Shown here: positions 50,301-63,011 of the stretch, piece by piece
How the letters are laid out: every line of letters starts with the position of its first letter
How positions within the stretch are numbered: the first letter of the stretch is position 1
Origin: Nymphaea colorata
Lineage: Eukaryota; Streptophyta; Magnoliopsida; Nymphaeales; Nymphaeaceae
NCBI RefSeq assembly: GCF_008831285.2
Contig: NC_045140.1
Location: 20,272,370-20,336,369 of the forward strand
Reading direction: 5' to 3'
Length of the DNA: 64,000 nucleotides
Notes under the pieces: generated by a model
What the model was told of the DNA's origin: nothing
Seen by the model: the letters and a program-made list of their open reading frames with translations, nothing else
Database searches by the model: none
Program-made: the position numbers and the translations under genes

Positions 50301-53300
50301 AGAACACATGTTGGTATGAATTTACCTTTTTTTCTTCTTTTGATGTGTAAAAAACTCAAAACGCTCAAATTGTTCTTTATTTAATATTATTTTATAATAT
50401 TTTTCTTGTTTTTTCTTAACTACTGATCTTTGAAAAATCAAATACCTAAATCATCTTTTATCTGTCCAGCAGGTAAATGTCCAGCACCTAAAATTAATAT
50501 AATATTTAATAATAAACCACGGAAGTCTGTTGAATATGGAAAAGAAACAACAATGTTGCATATTCCTTGGTCGGCGAAACCCATTTGCCACAGCTTATCT
50601 ATGGGTAAAAGAAGTCCGATAAATTTTTTTTTTTTTTGAAAAACAAAGTGCTGTATATGAATTTTTTGGTAGACCAACTCATATTTCAATTGATGACTTA
50701 TTGCTTTTCGACAAATAAATTTGCTGTTTGTTATCTTAATTCTTAAACGTTAATTCCAACCTCCTGCTAATAACGATAATCGAGTTTGATGTTTCTGCTC
50801 ATTTTTAGACACCACTATTTCTTGTGTGCTGATTCTGACCTCATCTACGTAAACTGTATACGACTATACGTTGAGTCAACCGTTCTTTTTTTTTTTGTAG
50901 TGATAACTTAAAGCCAACCAAGCTTGAGTCCCACACCAACAAACAAAACCAGTTACGTTTAGTTTACGTGACCAAAAGCCTACGAGATTGAATTGCTTAA
51001 GAGCAAAGATCTTCATATAAAGTAGATGACCCGTTCAAACCCATGGCAAAGCAAAGGGAAGAATATGAGTAAAATTTTTAAGTAGTATAAGATGAAATAA
51101 ATGAAAACTTGAGAAACCACCGAGTTGTTGAATTGTCAAAGCTGCTGACCTCCTGGATTCGGGTCTTCACTGTCAGACGAATGGTCATGGTTCGAGTTCT
51201 AAGGGCGTCAACTCAAGGTATATGCCGAAGCAGAGCCATGAATAATGGGTCTTTTCACTTGTGGGCAGGCGATTAAAACTCTCTTGACCCAAGAGCAGTT
51301 TTCCCAGATTGTTCCTCAGATTCCCTGTACTTGTTCCTCAAATATATATATATATATATATACACAGAGTTGGAGTTTGGAAGAGTGGTAGGCTGCACGA
51401 TCAGTCTAATTAATGACACTTCCGATTTGAGACGGTGCTGCTAATTCTGCTTCGGCCGCCATTGGTAGCTGGGGCGGTTAGGGTTTTACCCACCGCCCAC
51501 AGCTTTTTCGCTTTTTCCCTCAGCCGCTGAACCAAGGCAGCGAGTGGCGAGAGTTTAGAGAGAGAAAGATGTGAAGAGCCTGATCAAGATCAACGCCAAA
51601 CTTGATGACGTTCTTTTCAAGTATTTACTGTGATGACCCCGATGCAACCAAAGGCATGAGGCCAAGTGCCCGTCCTTTCTCATAGGGGAGCGTGTTTCAT
51701 TGACCACAATTCTTCCAGTTAAAAGACCGTGAGTATTTTCTTGTTTTTTTTTGAGTTAAATTAATTTTATTTTTAAAATTTTTAATCCCTTACCTAATAT
51801 CTAAATAGTAAGTATTTTTTTGATCATTTGGTCAAATGACTAATGTTTCAAGGGACATAGCGTAGTTGATTTTTATAAACGTTATGTTCGTATGTCTTAA
51901 AACCGTAGAGCACAACATCCAAGTTAAAGGATGCTTCATATCGACACAGTTCAGGACTCTAAAAACAAGAGAAATGAAGGAACCTTCTCTTCTAGTGGTG
52001 GGATTGACCCTCTCGCTCACTCTCACTCACAACGATTAACATGTAATAATGAGTGGTGAAGTTATATTGTGGTTAGTTGTTAATAATTGTTGGCATAGTA
52101 GTCGATATAATTTACTTTAATTATATAAAAATATTTTATCGGTTCTTACTTATTGACGTATGAGTATGTAAAATTTGAAACTTAAAATAATAAGAGTAAC
52201 CTTTAACTAAAAATAAAAATTTCTGTCTTTCCACAGGTAACAAAACTTCAGCTTATTTTATTTTAGAGTTGCCGTCAAACTAACGATCCAATTTTAAACT
52301 GAAAATTGCTTCTCTAACTTGTAACCACGACCGGCCACGCTGCCCACTTGCCCCTGGAATCTTTGCCCCTTATATGTATATATATAGCCCCTTCGTCCTT
52401 ACGCTTTCGTGTCTATTTCTTTCTTGCTCCAAGTCGGCGGAAGGTCGATGGCACGTATCTCCAGAACTCGGGGTCGAGGACGAGACTGTCCTTTGCTTCG
52501 CTACCACCTCGGGATGGAAGAGGCGTCCCTCCTTTCCACGCGGTAGAAGAATGGTGGCAGAAATGTGCGCGGGGCGGGACGATCGGGTACCGTGTTTGAT
52601 TAAAATATCAAATGCTAAAGAAGCGATCAAGAGAAGAATTTGAAAGCTGATAGTCATTGGCAGTGCAGTTCAAACTCTCTTGTGATATTTAAAAGTTACT
52701 TGAATTTCAAAGTCGAATTCAAATGGGATTCCAGTTATGAATTTGAAAAATCCGATTAAGATATGGTATGAACTTTAAATATAGGCCAATGCATCATTGC
52801 AAATTGGCCGAGACATCAAAGTCCAGTTACATGTAAAAATGAAAATACTGTTTTATATATTTTTTTAAAAATCCTAATATTCCTCTAAATTAAACATTAG
52901 GAAACAGTTTCAAATGACATTTTTGAGCAATTAGGATAAACCCTTTTGAGTGCCATCGACCTGATGTCACGAAAGCTAAAATAAAAGAAGAGGAAGCATC
53001 TCTGTTGCAACGTCAAGTTGGGTGAATATGACCACCACACAGACTACCAATCTTCCTATTGGTTGATGAAGATTGAAGAAGACGAGTTAAACTAAAAGAA
53101 AGAAAGGATACCAAGTTCTCAAAAATAAAGAAAAATAAATTGGTCTTCCAAATCCTCTCAACCATTTATGCCACTGCTTGCGAGTTCAAGGAATCTGCTC
53201 CATAGATCATAAACGAGTCACGTATTTATGGTTCTTAGGTTGAGTTGAAGTTTTCTGTTTAGGTGGAACGCACACAGAGCTAATTCACCATGGATTTTAT

Positions 53301-55105
53301 GAGCAATAATTAATGAGCTCTCAAACTTTTCTTTTTAAAGTAAAAGGTAAAGATAAAACTGTTGGGATCCAGATGCAATTATTATCTACAAGTCATCCTC
53401 GAATATTAATGTTCTGAACTGTTTTGGTTGGCTTGATAAAAATCAATGCTTGGAACATGTTTTTATTTTTTTCGTTAAAAAAATGTTCTTTTGAAAGTCC
53501 ACCATTTGAGATTTCTATAATAATTGATGTTTTATATATTGCAAACAACTATATATATATGTTTTAGAATTGAGTAATTCAAAGGTCAACCCTGAATAAC
53601 TAATTAGTTGATTGCTTCCTTTTAACCAAGACTTATATAGATATATAGTTGAGCCTCACTATCAATCAAACAATTATATTCTTTTTGTTGAGCGGTAGGA
53701 TGAAATAATCTTTCTCACTTAGACAATTCAAGTATTCTAAATGGCACCATTGGGCCGCTTAATGGATTGGACTTACCATTCTTAAGCTAAAAAAAAAGTC
53801 CAAAGTTGATACCCAAGATAAATTTTTTTTAAAAAAGTTACTTATTCAAATCAAATTGATCAGTGAGTTGGTGACTTAAATGATTGGATGTACCCAAAGC
53901 AAAGCCAATCAATCAACTTTGTTAAAAAAAAAAAGAAAGAGTAACATTTAATATTTTTAATTTTTAAAAGGAAAAGGACAAAGAAAGGCAAGGAAAGCTG
54001 CAGTGCAGGACGCTGCTTCCCACGCCCCCACAAAAGTCGGACCACTTTCTCTCCGTCGTCCCCTTTTGCCTTTTGCCTCTCCTTCCTTTCTATCGTACTC
54101 TACTCCCAACTCCTCACCTATTCTATTCCTCGCGTACCCAAAAGTTTCTTAAATGTATTCTACAAATATTTTTCTGACCAAAAAATATCCCTTTTTGGTA
54201 CTTTTTTTTACAAAAGATTAGTTTTTATAAAACTTGATGCAATTAATTTTTTTTTTGGCTAGATTTCTAGTGTTTAGCTTGTAGATCTTAATTACATATA
54301 CATATATATGAAGTTGGTTCTTTAGTTTGGGCATCAACATCTTATTGATTATATATACAGTAAAATATAATTATAAAAAACGACATAATATGGCTCATTT
54401 TTTATGTTCTTCCGTGTTCTCAGGTCGGGCTTCGTGTGTCTCACGTTTGAATGGACGTGCCTTTCGTGGAACAACCAATCAAACGTCCTGCGGCGGAGAT
54501 CTGCCATCGGTCAATGGTCTTCCCGTTCAAAAAACGACAGCCAACGAAAACTACCCAGTTGACGGCGTCAACTCCGGTCGAACCTCAGCGAGCCATCCGG
54601 TCTAAACCCACGGGCCTTTCCGATCAGTTTCCTCCGCAGAAACGGTCAGCGGACGAGCCCACCACCGCCCTCACACACAGGCCAGGGGGTTCGACCCTCC
54701 GACCACGAGCCCACGCCGAAACATCACGAAGCAGCTGCTGTACTTCTCGTTATGAGAAAATTACCACATTAGCCTTGCAGTCGAAGCCAGAAGGCCATTC
54801 ACGCGTGCCAGTCGGATCTGGTCTGCCAGATCTGCTCCGGGTACGACAAAGTTCGCATCTCTAGGCTTATCTTACCTGACTCGGGATCGGGATGGATCCA
54901 AAGATTGATAAGCCTAGTCTAATCCGGCTGGCGGTCTCTGGATACGATACGACCAGTTCTAGATCCAGGCTGGAAGGATGCAGCAACGAAGTATTTACGG
55001 GTCAAAAACCAGTTTCAGGTATTTGACCCGATCTCACACGGAATTGAAGATAACAATTCATTATAAATAGGCTTGATCTGATCCAATTGAGGATAACCGT
55101 CGATC
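47382..55105. other. 7.7-kb intergenic region with degenerate fragments
   Basis: No intact gene is supported. At 48280-50100 the base composition is more coding-like, with short interrupted frames on the minus strand (for example 49199-49468). That suggests an old retroelement or pseudogene, but I recognise no domain. At 51480-51720 a leader-like and exon-like fragment is seen. From 51750 to 55100 there is AT-rich sequence with one GC-richer part (54440-54860) whose frames have no recognisable product. A (TA)n tract lies at 51342-51362. Confidence 0.45.
51470..51722 (+). pseudogene. Possible truncated gene start, product unknown
   Basis: GGTTAGGGTTTTACCC (telo-box-like) is followed by CT-rich and GA-rich leader-like sequence. 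Then comes a coding-like stretch reading VKSLIKINAKLDDVLFKY before stops; a shifted frame continues YCDDPDATKGMRPS. It stops at a donor-like CCGTGAGT. The frame breaks and lack of a following exon suggest a dead fragment. I do not recognise the protein. Confidence 0.25.
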
Positions 55106-55113
55106 TATATATA
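55106..55113 (+). promoter_or_regulatory. Candidate TATA box of the DUF868 gene
   Basis: GATCTATATATAGG is a plant-type TATA element about 530 bp upstream of the DUF868 start codon, implying a leader of about 500 nt if unspliced. Confidence 0.4.
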
Positions 55114-55512
55114 GGACACACTTATGGCGGCCCATCTCCATAAGTACCAAGTCGATGCGTGAAGACCCGAGGGAGTCGAGCACTATCCAGAGAGAGGGAC
55201 GCTCAAGTCATGGCTGACAAAAACTGAGGGCAAATCAGACTTTTGTTAAAAAGCAGTCAAATTGGGCGTGGCCAGTTTTGTCAAGTCAAAAGAGAGGAAA
55301 GAGAAAAAAAAAAAAAAAGGACCAGAAATTTCCGTAGGGCAGAAGACAAGTGCAGTTTTTAACCACCGAGGGGCAACGAGTCACGAGCAAAGCTTAGGAT
55401 TCCAATCCCACGGAAGCGAGAGAGAGAGAAGGTCCTGCTCGTCGTCGTCTTCTTCTTTGCAGCACCCTCTCCGATCCTGAGAGCGACTGAGAGAAGGCCA
55501 CCATTATTGAAG

Positions 55513-55577
55513 ATGGTCATTTGGGGAAGATGAAGAGGTTCAGAAGAGGCGTCAGGAGGCTCTCGTCCGGGTGCTAG
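55513..55577 (+). promoter_or_regulatory. Two overlapping upstream ORFs in the DUF868 leader
   Basis: ATG at 55513 opens a 6-codon frame, MVIWGR, ending at 55533. Its TGA overlaps the ATG of a second frame, MKRFRRGVRRLSSGC, at 55530-55577 through the shared bases ATGA. The main start follows 62 nt later. A further minimal uORF, MADKN, starts near 55209. They would reduce translation of the main frame if the leader is unspliced. Confidence 0.4.
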
Positions 55578-55639
55578 CGGCTCGATTCGGGCTGGATAGA
55601 GTCAAGAGGAAGAGGGTCGGAGAAGGAGAAGAAGTGAGA

Positions 55640-56575
55640 ATGGTCCAGAACATGACCACATGCCTCTACCAGACGGAGCTGGGCTGCGTCACCGTCACCT
55701 GGTGCCGGACCCTCATGGGCGGCCAATCCCTCAGCTTCACCGTCAACCCAAATCCGAACGGCGCCAGCAACCACGAAGACGACGAAGAGGAGGAGGAGAG
55801 GGCGTCGGTGTCGCACCGGGTGCAGATGAAGCCGTGGTTCTTCTGGAAGAAGAAAGGATCGAAGAAATTCTACCTTCTGGGAAGGAAGGCTCGGGTGTTC
55901 TGGGACCTCTCCAAGGCCAAGTTCTCATCTGGTCCCGAGCCGGACCGGGGGTTCTACCTCTGCCTCGTCTCGGATCGGAAGTCGATGGCCCTACTCGTCG
56001 GCGATATGCGCCACGAGGCCTACTCCAGGACCCGCGCGCAGCGGCCGGAGATCGAGGCGGTCCTCCTTTCACGGCGGGAGCACGTCTTCGGGAGGCGGCT
56101 CTACTCCGCCAGAGCGAAGTTCGGCGACGGCGAACCCCGCGGCGTCACGATCGAGTGGGAGGCGGACGACCCGGGCCTGTGCTTCCGGATCGATGGGAAA
56201 CCGGTTCTGAAGGTCAGGCGTCTGTCCTGGAAGTTCAGGGGCAACGACCGGTTCGTGGTGGACGGCGTTCCGGTTCAGGTCTTCTGGGACGTCCACAACT
56301 GGCTGTTCGACCCGGGTTATGGCCACGCCGTCTTCATGTTCCAGGAGGAGAGGACCGGCCCGTCGTCCGCATCGGAGTGCGCGTACCCGGTCCCTTGGCC
56401 GAGCGGATTCGGCCTCAACGGACCCGAGAAGAGCCTCCTGAAAACCGGTTCGTTCTCCTCCTACTCTTCGTCTTCCTCCTCCGCCTGCAGCTCTTCCGTT
56501 CTGGAGTGGGCCAATACGGAGTCCGACCCGAACGCGAACGGCTTCTCTTTGGTAGTCTATGCTTGGAGAACTTGA
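55640..56575 (+). CDS. DUF868 family protein, intronless
   Basis: A single 311-residue exon begins MVQNMTTCLYQTELGCVTVT; the frame is open farther upstream but has no earlier ATG. The whole protein fits the plant family DUF868: TWCRTLMGGQSLSF near residue 20, an acidic loop (about 50-58), MKPWFFWKKKGSKKF, RKARVFWDLSKAKF, the GFYLCLVSDRKSMALLVGD core, VFWDVHNWLFDPG near 215, and a serine-rich tail ending GFSLVVYAWRT. The family's biochemical role is unknown, so none is assigned. The exon is strongly GC-rich against AT-rich flanks, which also leaves a 323-codon shadow frame in another frame. No signal peptide or membrane segment is evident. Confidence 0.93.
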   Translation: MVQNMTTCLYQTELGCVTVTWCRTLMGGQSLSFTVNPNPNGASNHEDDEEEEERASVSHRVQMKPWFFWKKKGSKKFYLLGRKARVFWDLSKAKFSSGPEPDRGFYLCLVSDRKSMALLVGDMRHEAYSRTRAQRPEIEAVLLSRREHVFGRRLYSARAKFGDGEPRGVTIEWEADDPGLCFRIDGKPVLKVRRLSWKFRGNDRFVVDGVPVQVFWDVHNWLFDPGYGHAVFMFQEERTGPSSASECAYPVPWPSGFGLNGPEKSLLKTGSFSSYSSSSSSACSSSVLEWANTESDPNANGFSLVVYAWRT

Positions 56576-59500
56576 TTTTTAGTCGCCGGCAAACCGCTAG
56601 CAGTTTGCCGACTTTTGGCTTCCCGAGGTGATATCTTGTATTATTGTGGATTATGATTTTTTATTATAGTGACTTAAATAATGAAACCGTCCGAGCGAGT
56701 GACAACAGAATTCCTTTTCGGTTTTGGCGCTTTCTGCACAGCTTTGATCCGCCGGAATTCTCGCCGGCGAGAATACGTTCCTGACATTTCCGTCGCCTTT
56801 TGGGGGGAGCAATCGTGCCATCAGGGCTTTAACCCCAGTACGAAAAGGACGTTTGACGATTGGGCGATGGGTTCGGTCCCGTTACCATCTGATTTTTTGA
56901 CTGTGCTCGCTTTGTTATCAAGAGATAATGACGTTTAGTTTCCCCACGCCTAAGACAATCATACGACTTTGTTTTTACAACTTTTTTTTTTTTCTAACTT
57001 TGATATTTAGTTCAAAATAACGTTTCCGAAAAATGTTATCAAAGGGCATGGTTGGTATCCGCTTAAAGACTTGTAAGAATGTCTATATATAAGTCCATGT
57101 TAGGTAATTTGTTAGATAAAATGAATGGTAAACTTTGTGACACGACCCATTTGGCTTTTATATTAAAAATGGCTCGAAACTACTTTTTTTTAATAATCAA
57201 ACTGTGTTTACCGACAAGAACGCACCAGCTGATTGTAACCAACATTCTTCAATTTCCAACATCGTCAATCCAAGCCCTTTGCTACATAGAAAGAGCTCTT
57301 TCTCTTGTTGGCAGTCGCGGATAGTCTTTGATCAAACACGAACTTGGATATGGATCAAGCCTACAAGGCAAAGGCGGAGCATCTTCCTTGAAAAGAAAAA
57401 AAAAATTTCAGCCTAAGACATTTTGAGGAGGAATCTTGTCCGAATTTAAAATCCAATGGTCTATAATCCAAGTTAAACAAACACGCCTTGCTTTTGGAAT
57501 GGGGATGCAAATTCCTACTTTAATGATGCCAAGATTAAAATCTTAGGGTTTTGATATAATCTTGGTGCTGCCAAACTCTACTTCACAGTTCGACTCTCGC
57601 TGCAGACGCGCAGTAGTTGCAGCCCCTGATCTTTACACGTAAACACTTTGGTTGCCCTAGCCAAGTCGAGTACACCTTTTTTTCTCATATATCAAAAGGG
57701 TTAAAGTTGTTCTTGGGTTAGATTTTTCATCCCTTCCTTGGTATTGAAATACTATAATCACCAGCTTCTTTTTTTTTTTTTTTACTTTTCTCTTTCACTC
57801 CCCCAAAAAGTAAAATCTCATAATAGATTTTAACCTTTTTTCTTCTTTCACCCTAGAAATAGCTCTCCTCTTGTCCTCATATTTCTGAATCTAGGGCTGC
57901 TTCTCTACCTAGGTAGAGAACAACGTATCAAGATAATTAATTTACAATTTAAAGAAGTAGCGCCCATGACAATCAAACTAATAAACAAATTTTCATCGAC
58001 ACACCTTATGATGCATTTTTTTCTTTTTCTTTTTTTGAAAAGCATATAAAATTGGAACAGCGCCCGTAGATCCAAATGGTGCTGCCCGTCCATTTTGCTC
58101 TAAGTCAACGTAGTTAACTTAGATCCAAGTGTAAAGTTTTTGAGTTGATTAGTTGAAATTAAAAAAGAAAAGAAAAGCCAAAAAGTTTGATTTCCCACAA
58201 ATTATTCGGTCGATCAAGTTTGGCCCGTCAACTAATCGTTTTGAATTGCATGAACTCTTTTTGTGAGCCGGACTTGACCACCAACAGATTCCCCGACTTG
58301 ATTTTTTTGACTTAACAAGAGCTCATTTCTTTCTGGATTTTTATGCATCTATCGTTTTCTTCGCGTCTCTTTTCTTTTGGACGCACAACAACACTTTCAG
58401 AAGCGCACCACTGGGTGCATTTGAAAAGCAAGCTTCCTCTCCTCTCATTATCGTGCCACTGAGTCAAGTCGTCATGGTAAACTTTATGGGACTATTTTGT
58501 CGTCGTGAATACTGTGTGAGTGTTTCATGAATTTACAGATTCCCCTTAGACTGGTTCGCAGTTGTTACAACCGCCCGCCCAAATTGACCATCTACCTAAC
58601 CACTGCGCTTGTGTTTTCATTTTTTTTTTGTGGGCATTCAATAGAAATTTGTGGAATTGTTTGACTAAAATTTTGTAAAATACGATGGATATGTAGCTTT
58701 ATTTTGTTTTCAACGCAACCATGGTTCATGATATGTTTGAATCTAGGCAAACATATTTGATGATTTCAGAAAAAGCATTCTACTAATTAATTTGCCCGAA
58801 AAGGCACGTTTTCATGATTTGACTCCACTGCATTCTAAAGATGCCGACGGGAATGTTTCAAGTTGGACAAGAGAGTTCTTACATGCACGGGTAAAGTTAG
58901 AAATTTTTTATAAGGTGAGCTGAATTAAAGTTTATAGATTTTGATTGGGACCGAGATACCATTTTTCAAAATTTTTATATAGAAAAGGTGGGACCAAGGC
59001 CCATGCGCCCCCTCACCTCTTGGTTTCGCCTCTGCTTACATGTGAGATGTAAGGTCATCTAAATTGAATATGTTAAGAAGACTATCCGGGATATGAATCT
59101 GACATCCCATCAGTAAAATAGGAAATCCAACTTCTTCGGGTTAATATTGATTTTTTCTGTTCAAAAGTTCAGCCGATACATGGGACCAGGTCGAGGAGAA
59201 GAAAACAACTAGTGCCCTCGCCCGACTTGAAACAGAGAGGTTAACAACTCACTACTGAGAAAAACAAGATTGGATGATCCTCGTTCTTGGTGTTTCTAGG
59301 GTCTTAAGCTGCATCGACATAAGTTATGGCCGCTAACTTAGGTGCGGCACGACAACATAGCATCGACGGAAATCAAACTATCCGGACTCGACTCTAGCCT
59401 AGCCAACTAGCTAGGTTATTATGAGACAATGCAATGTTTGGTCCATGCCGTGAAACGCGTTCCACGCGCTTTCTCGGTCCAACTGGGGCCACAAGAGCTG

Positions 59501-60212
59501 TGACCGTGAGTTTCGAATCATTGAAGACAATAAATTTTTGAAGTGTACATGTTTTTATTGGAAGTCTTGAGTCGTGGAAAGCCATCATGAAATTGAACTT
59601 GATAAATCGAGTCCTGCGCTCCTCGCTTTCTTGGCATTCCATGCCCGCCATCAAGATCCCGAAATTAACCTGGTTTAATCAGTTTGTCGCAGCTAATTTC
59701 ATAGAAAGAAAGAAAAAAAGAATTGTTTTGATGGAAAAACGAAGTTTCTAACATGACTTTGGCGTCAACTGCTCAGTGCCTTTATGTGCAGATGTGAGAG
59801 TTTTGAATAAGACAGAAGTGGAGTGATTGGGATTGCTTCTTACAATGAATGAGCTTCCGTTGTAAGAATTCTTTCTTAGGCTCAGATTAGTTTTCATGCA
59901 TGCAACTCCGCGTCAATGCCGTTTCCTGTCAACTTTTCGGATGTGGCACGATTGTAGGAGGTCAAAGTATGAGCTTTATGATGAGTGATCTTCGGCAAGA
60001 GATCATGGGACGGAGCATCTTAGACTTTCTCCTCCACCTTTCAGACACGCCCTTAATGAAATCGGTCACCGAAGCTGCCCTTGATGTATGGTGGCAAAAA
60101 TGGCTTACCAACTTCTTGAACAAAATAATTACTATCAATTCTCTTGTTTGCCCTTGATGTATGGTGGCAAAAAAATTTCTCACCTGTAAGACAAAATGTC
60201 CATTTCAAATGA

Positions 60213-60216
<4 letters not shown>

Positions 60217-60278
<62 letters not shown>
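60217..60278. repeat. (TC)n(TA)n compound microsatellite
   Basis: About 13 TC units are followed directly by about 17 TA units. Confidence 0.95.
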
Positions 60279-60279
<1 letters not shown>

Positions 60280-60839
60280 TCTTTGCAACACAAATTACAT
60301 GATTATGAGGCCCCACTTGGTTGAGAAAAACAACAAGAAAGTCACATGCTTTGTCCCCATTATCAGAAAGCATGTATATATATAAGAGAATATTATGCAA
60401 GGGAGATGGTCTGTCACATATCAAATAATTGTATCATATCAAATAATTGTAGGAGCGGTCAAGCTGGTGCGGTGAGGAAGGAAGACGAGTGCAGTTTGAA
60501 TTGCTGGTGCAGAAAAGCCTTGTCTTTTCACCTTTTTGGTTTTCAACCTGACGCACCTCGGTTTTACTTCACTGGACGGTGGGCTTAGGAGACATGTCTC
60601 TCACCTTTTATTGCTGCGGCCAGCTTAAGGTCAACAGGTAATTAGGCTAATTAATTACATTGCCATGACCCGGGACAATCAAATATACGGTAGAGATTTG
60701 AGTTGAATATACAATCAAATATACAACAGGTAATTAGGCTAATTAAATAACTAGATGTTGCTTACTCATGAGTTTATATATCGATTCCTAAATTTGTCCA
60801 CCTTATGGCGCCCGTCTGTTTTTGTAAAAGTTAATCGAG

Positions 60840-61640
60840 CCAATTGGCAAAGTTGGGAGCACGATTTGCTCCATTTTTGGGTTTCATCGGAATTGGGTTG
60901 CTAAAATCATGACTGGTATTTCTTCCGCCGCGTTTGCAATGGAGAAGAAGGGAGAATTCCTTGGTAGTATATTAAAAGTGGGTAGCCCCAGGCCGACCCC
61001 TTTCGCTATAAGTGGCGGTGGAGAAGACTAATTCCATAGTGAATGGAGAGGAAACACTTTCAAAATCACATGTTATGATTAGGTGAGCAATCGATGACCA
61101 ATTTATTCTTTATGCTGATGGTCTTAGTCTTTGGGGATCATTATATCCGTTCTTGAAGAACTTGCTCATAATTCAGATGGTTTGGCAATGAATGGTGATA
61201 AATCATCTACTTCTATTTTCATTTTGTTGATTTGATATGCAACATCAAATTCTATAAATTTTTGATTGGCAGAAAGGTCTTCTTCTTTATGTTTGCCGTG
61301 ATCTTCCACGCTCTCCTAGCGTGGCATCTCCGTTCATGTTCCGATTATGGGCCTCTTTCATGGCGATCACATATTCATCACTGCATTCCTTTCGGACCAA
61401 AAAAATTCCTCTGGTCGAAGCGTTTGTAGAGTTGGAAGCGCCTAATGGGGAGAACGAAAGCGGGCCACGAGCTGTTCAATTGGGATTTTGGCAACGCATG
61501 CTCCATTATAATTTTGCAGTTCGATGGATAAGGATACCTCTGTCTCCATTTATGAAGCTGTCACAGAATGGAAGGCAGCTTCTTCGCCTTCACTTGGCTG
61601 TGGCTATTTACTGCAACTATCCGACGTAAGACATTCTGGG
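60840..61640 (+). pseudogene. Possible non-LTR retrotransposon remnant
   Basis: Plus-strand translation near 61110 reads FILYADGLSLWG, reminiscent of the YADD catalytic box of plant LINE reverse transcriptases with the second Asp replaced by Gly. Broken frames continue to about 61640. The resemblance is short and the rest could not be matched, so this is a weak call. Confidence 0.25.
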
Positions 61641-62024
61641 TTGGATTAAAAATGTGGCAGGCATTTTAAATTTCATGAGCAATGTTATTGGGATTGGAGC
61701 CCTCGAGATTGGAAGGTTGCTGAATGTGAACTTAGTCTGTAATTTCACATTTTTTTAAAAAAAAAATTGTTCTCTGTCAGTTATCTGTTCTTATTCTTTG
61801 TTACATTTAGTCATGCGATAAAGGTAAGGTTGTCCTCCCTGCAGCTCAGATCGGAAAGAATAAATGTAACCTGATCAGGCCTAGGTCTGATATAAAATTT
61901 TACCAAATCTTACCTGGCCCCGTTGATCTTATGCTCTGAAAGAAAATATCAAGCGGCTTCCTTTTTCCCTTTTTGCTTGTCACATAATAATACTCATTAA
62001 ATGCTGACACGTTAAACTTATTAA

Positions 62025-62322
62025 GGGGGTGTTTGGGTGATACTTCAAAACCACATTTTTGGAGGCAAAGCCTGGTTTTGCCTCAAAACCAGCTTTTTTA
62101 AGTGTTTGGTTGCCATCAAAACTGGGTTTCTTAAAAACCTGGTTTTGACAAAACGTGGTTGTGTAAAAGGGAGTGAAAACCTGGTCTCCTTTTAGAAAAC
62201 CAGGTTTTGGATATGTGACCCTAAAAAAAAAAACAAGGCTTTAAACTCATTAAAAAGCTTGGTTTTCATAAAACCTAGCTTTACAAAACTGGGTTAGAGA
62301 AGAGTGTCGTTCAAACGCCTCT
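62025..62322. mobile_element. Diverged copy of the Tourist-like MITE family
   Basis: Starts GGGGGTGTTTGGGTGATACT and ends with sequence whose reverse complement is GAGGCGTTTGAACGACACT. The interior shares CATCAAAACTGGGTTT and AAACCTGGTTTTG words with the element at 28615-28841. A 3-bp TAA precedes the left end but the right flank does not clearly match, so the end or target duplication has decayed. Confidence 0.5.
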
Positions 62323-63011
62323 GGGGAATATGCACCCAGCTGTTGAATTCCTGACCTTCTTTTAAATTCAAAGGTGTGAAGACCTTAAAGTAGAAAAACA
62401 AAAGAACTTAGTTCGCTTGAGTTGCTGGAGAAAGTCCAGCAGGCATCCAAGATCTTATGGCAAATCAGAAACTGTCGAGCAGGAAAATGCCAAGATTTGG
62501 CGATCAAACTCAGTTTGCAGCGAGAAAACACGACTCTAGGATCAATTTTTCTGTCACTATTTTTCTCTTGTAACACAAACATGCAAGTTTTATTGTTTCC
62601 TTTCCGAATACTTCCCGCCTTTTTAGTGTACTGTTTTTCTCAGTCCCGAGGCGGACCGTTCGTTTCAGCGGGGATAGCAAAAGCTTAAATCCCGGAAGAG
62701 TTTTGAAAAGGAATTTGTTTCATTATGAACGAACTAGATATGGTGTTCTTGTTCCCAAAACTTGAGCCAGTTGTCACTAGTACGAAGAAGTAATACAAAA
62801 AGAAATGATATATCTATAATATGATGAGGTCATTTACATCAGTAAGAGCAACCCAAACCCAGCCACCGATGAAATTCATTGGTTATTGCGGTAACTACAT
62901 CACATCCAGTTTGAAGGCAAAACCAAAGAGAAAAATGAAACAAAATGATCGTCAATTCCCTCCTCCACCGTCCACTATGCAGCAATTGTATCAACGAGGC
63001 CGCTTGTTTGA

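Larger units (their letters stand above)
56576..63011. other. 6.4-kb intergenic region
   Basis: AT-rich with poly(T)/poly(A) runs and no supported gene. Degenerate transposon-like lines are seen near 58900-59040 and 60840-61640. A compound microsatellite is at 60217-60278 and a diverged MITE copy at 62025-62322. Confidence 0.5.

Noticed and set aside
50438-50689. Opposite 83- and 69-codon frames at 50430-50689
   Set aside because: Both peptides look partly plausible but match no family I know, and neither can be extended through splice sites.
54451-54864. 137-codon plus-strand frame
   Set aside because: No recognisable domain, a composition typical of a GC-richer non-coding patch, and no convincing start context or splice partner.
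55660-56631. 323-codon second frame overlapping DUF868
   Set aside because: It is the Arg/Gly/Pro-rich shadow expected from GC-rich codon use. The DUF868 frame matches a known family along its whole length.
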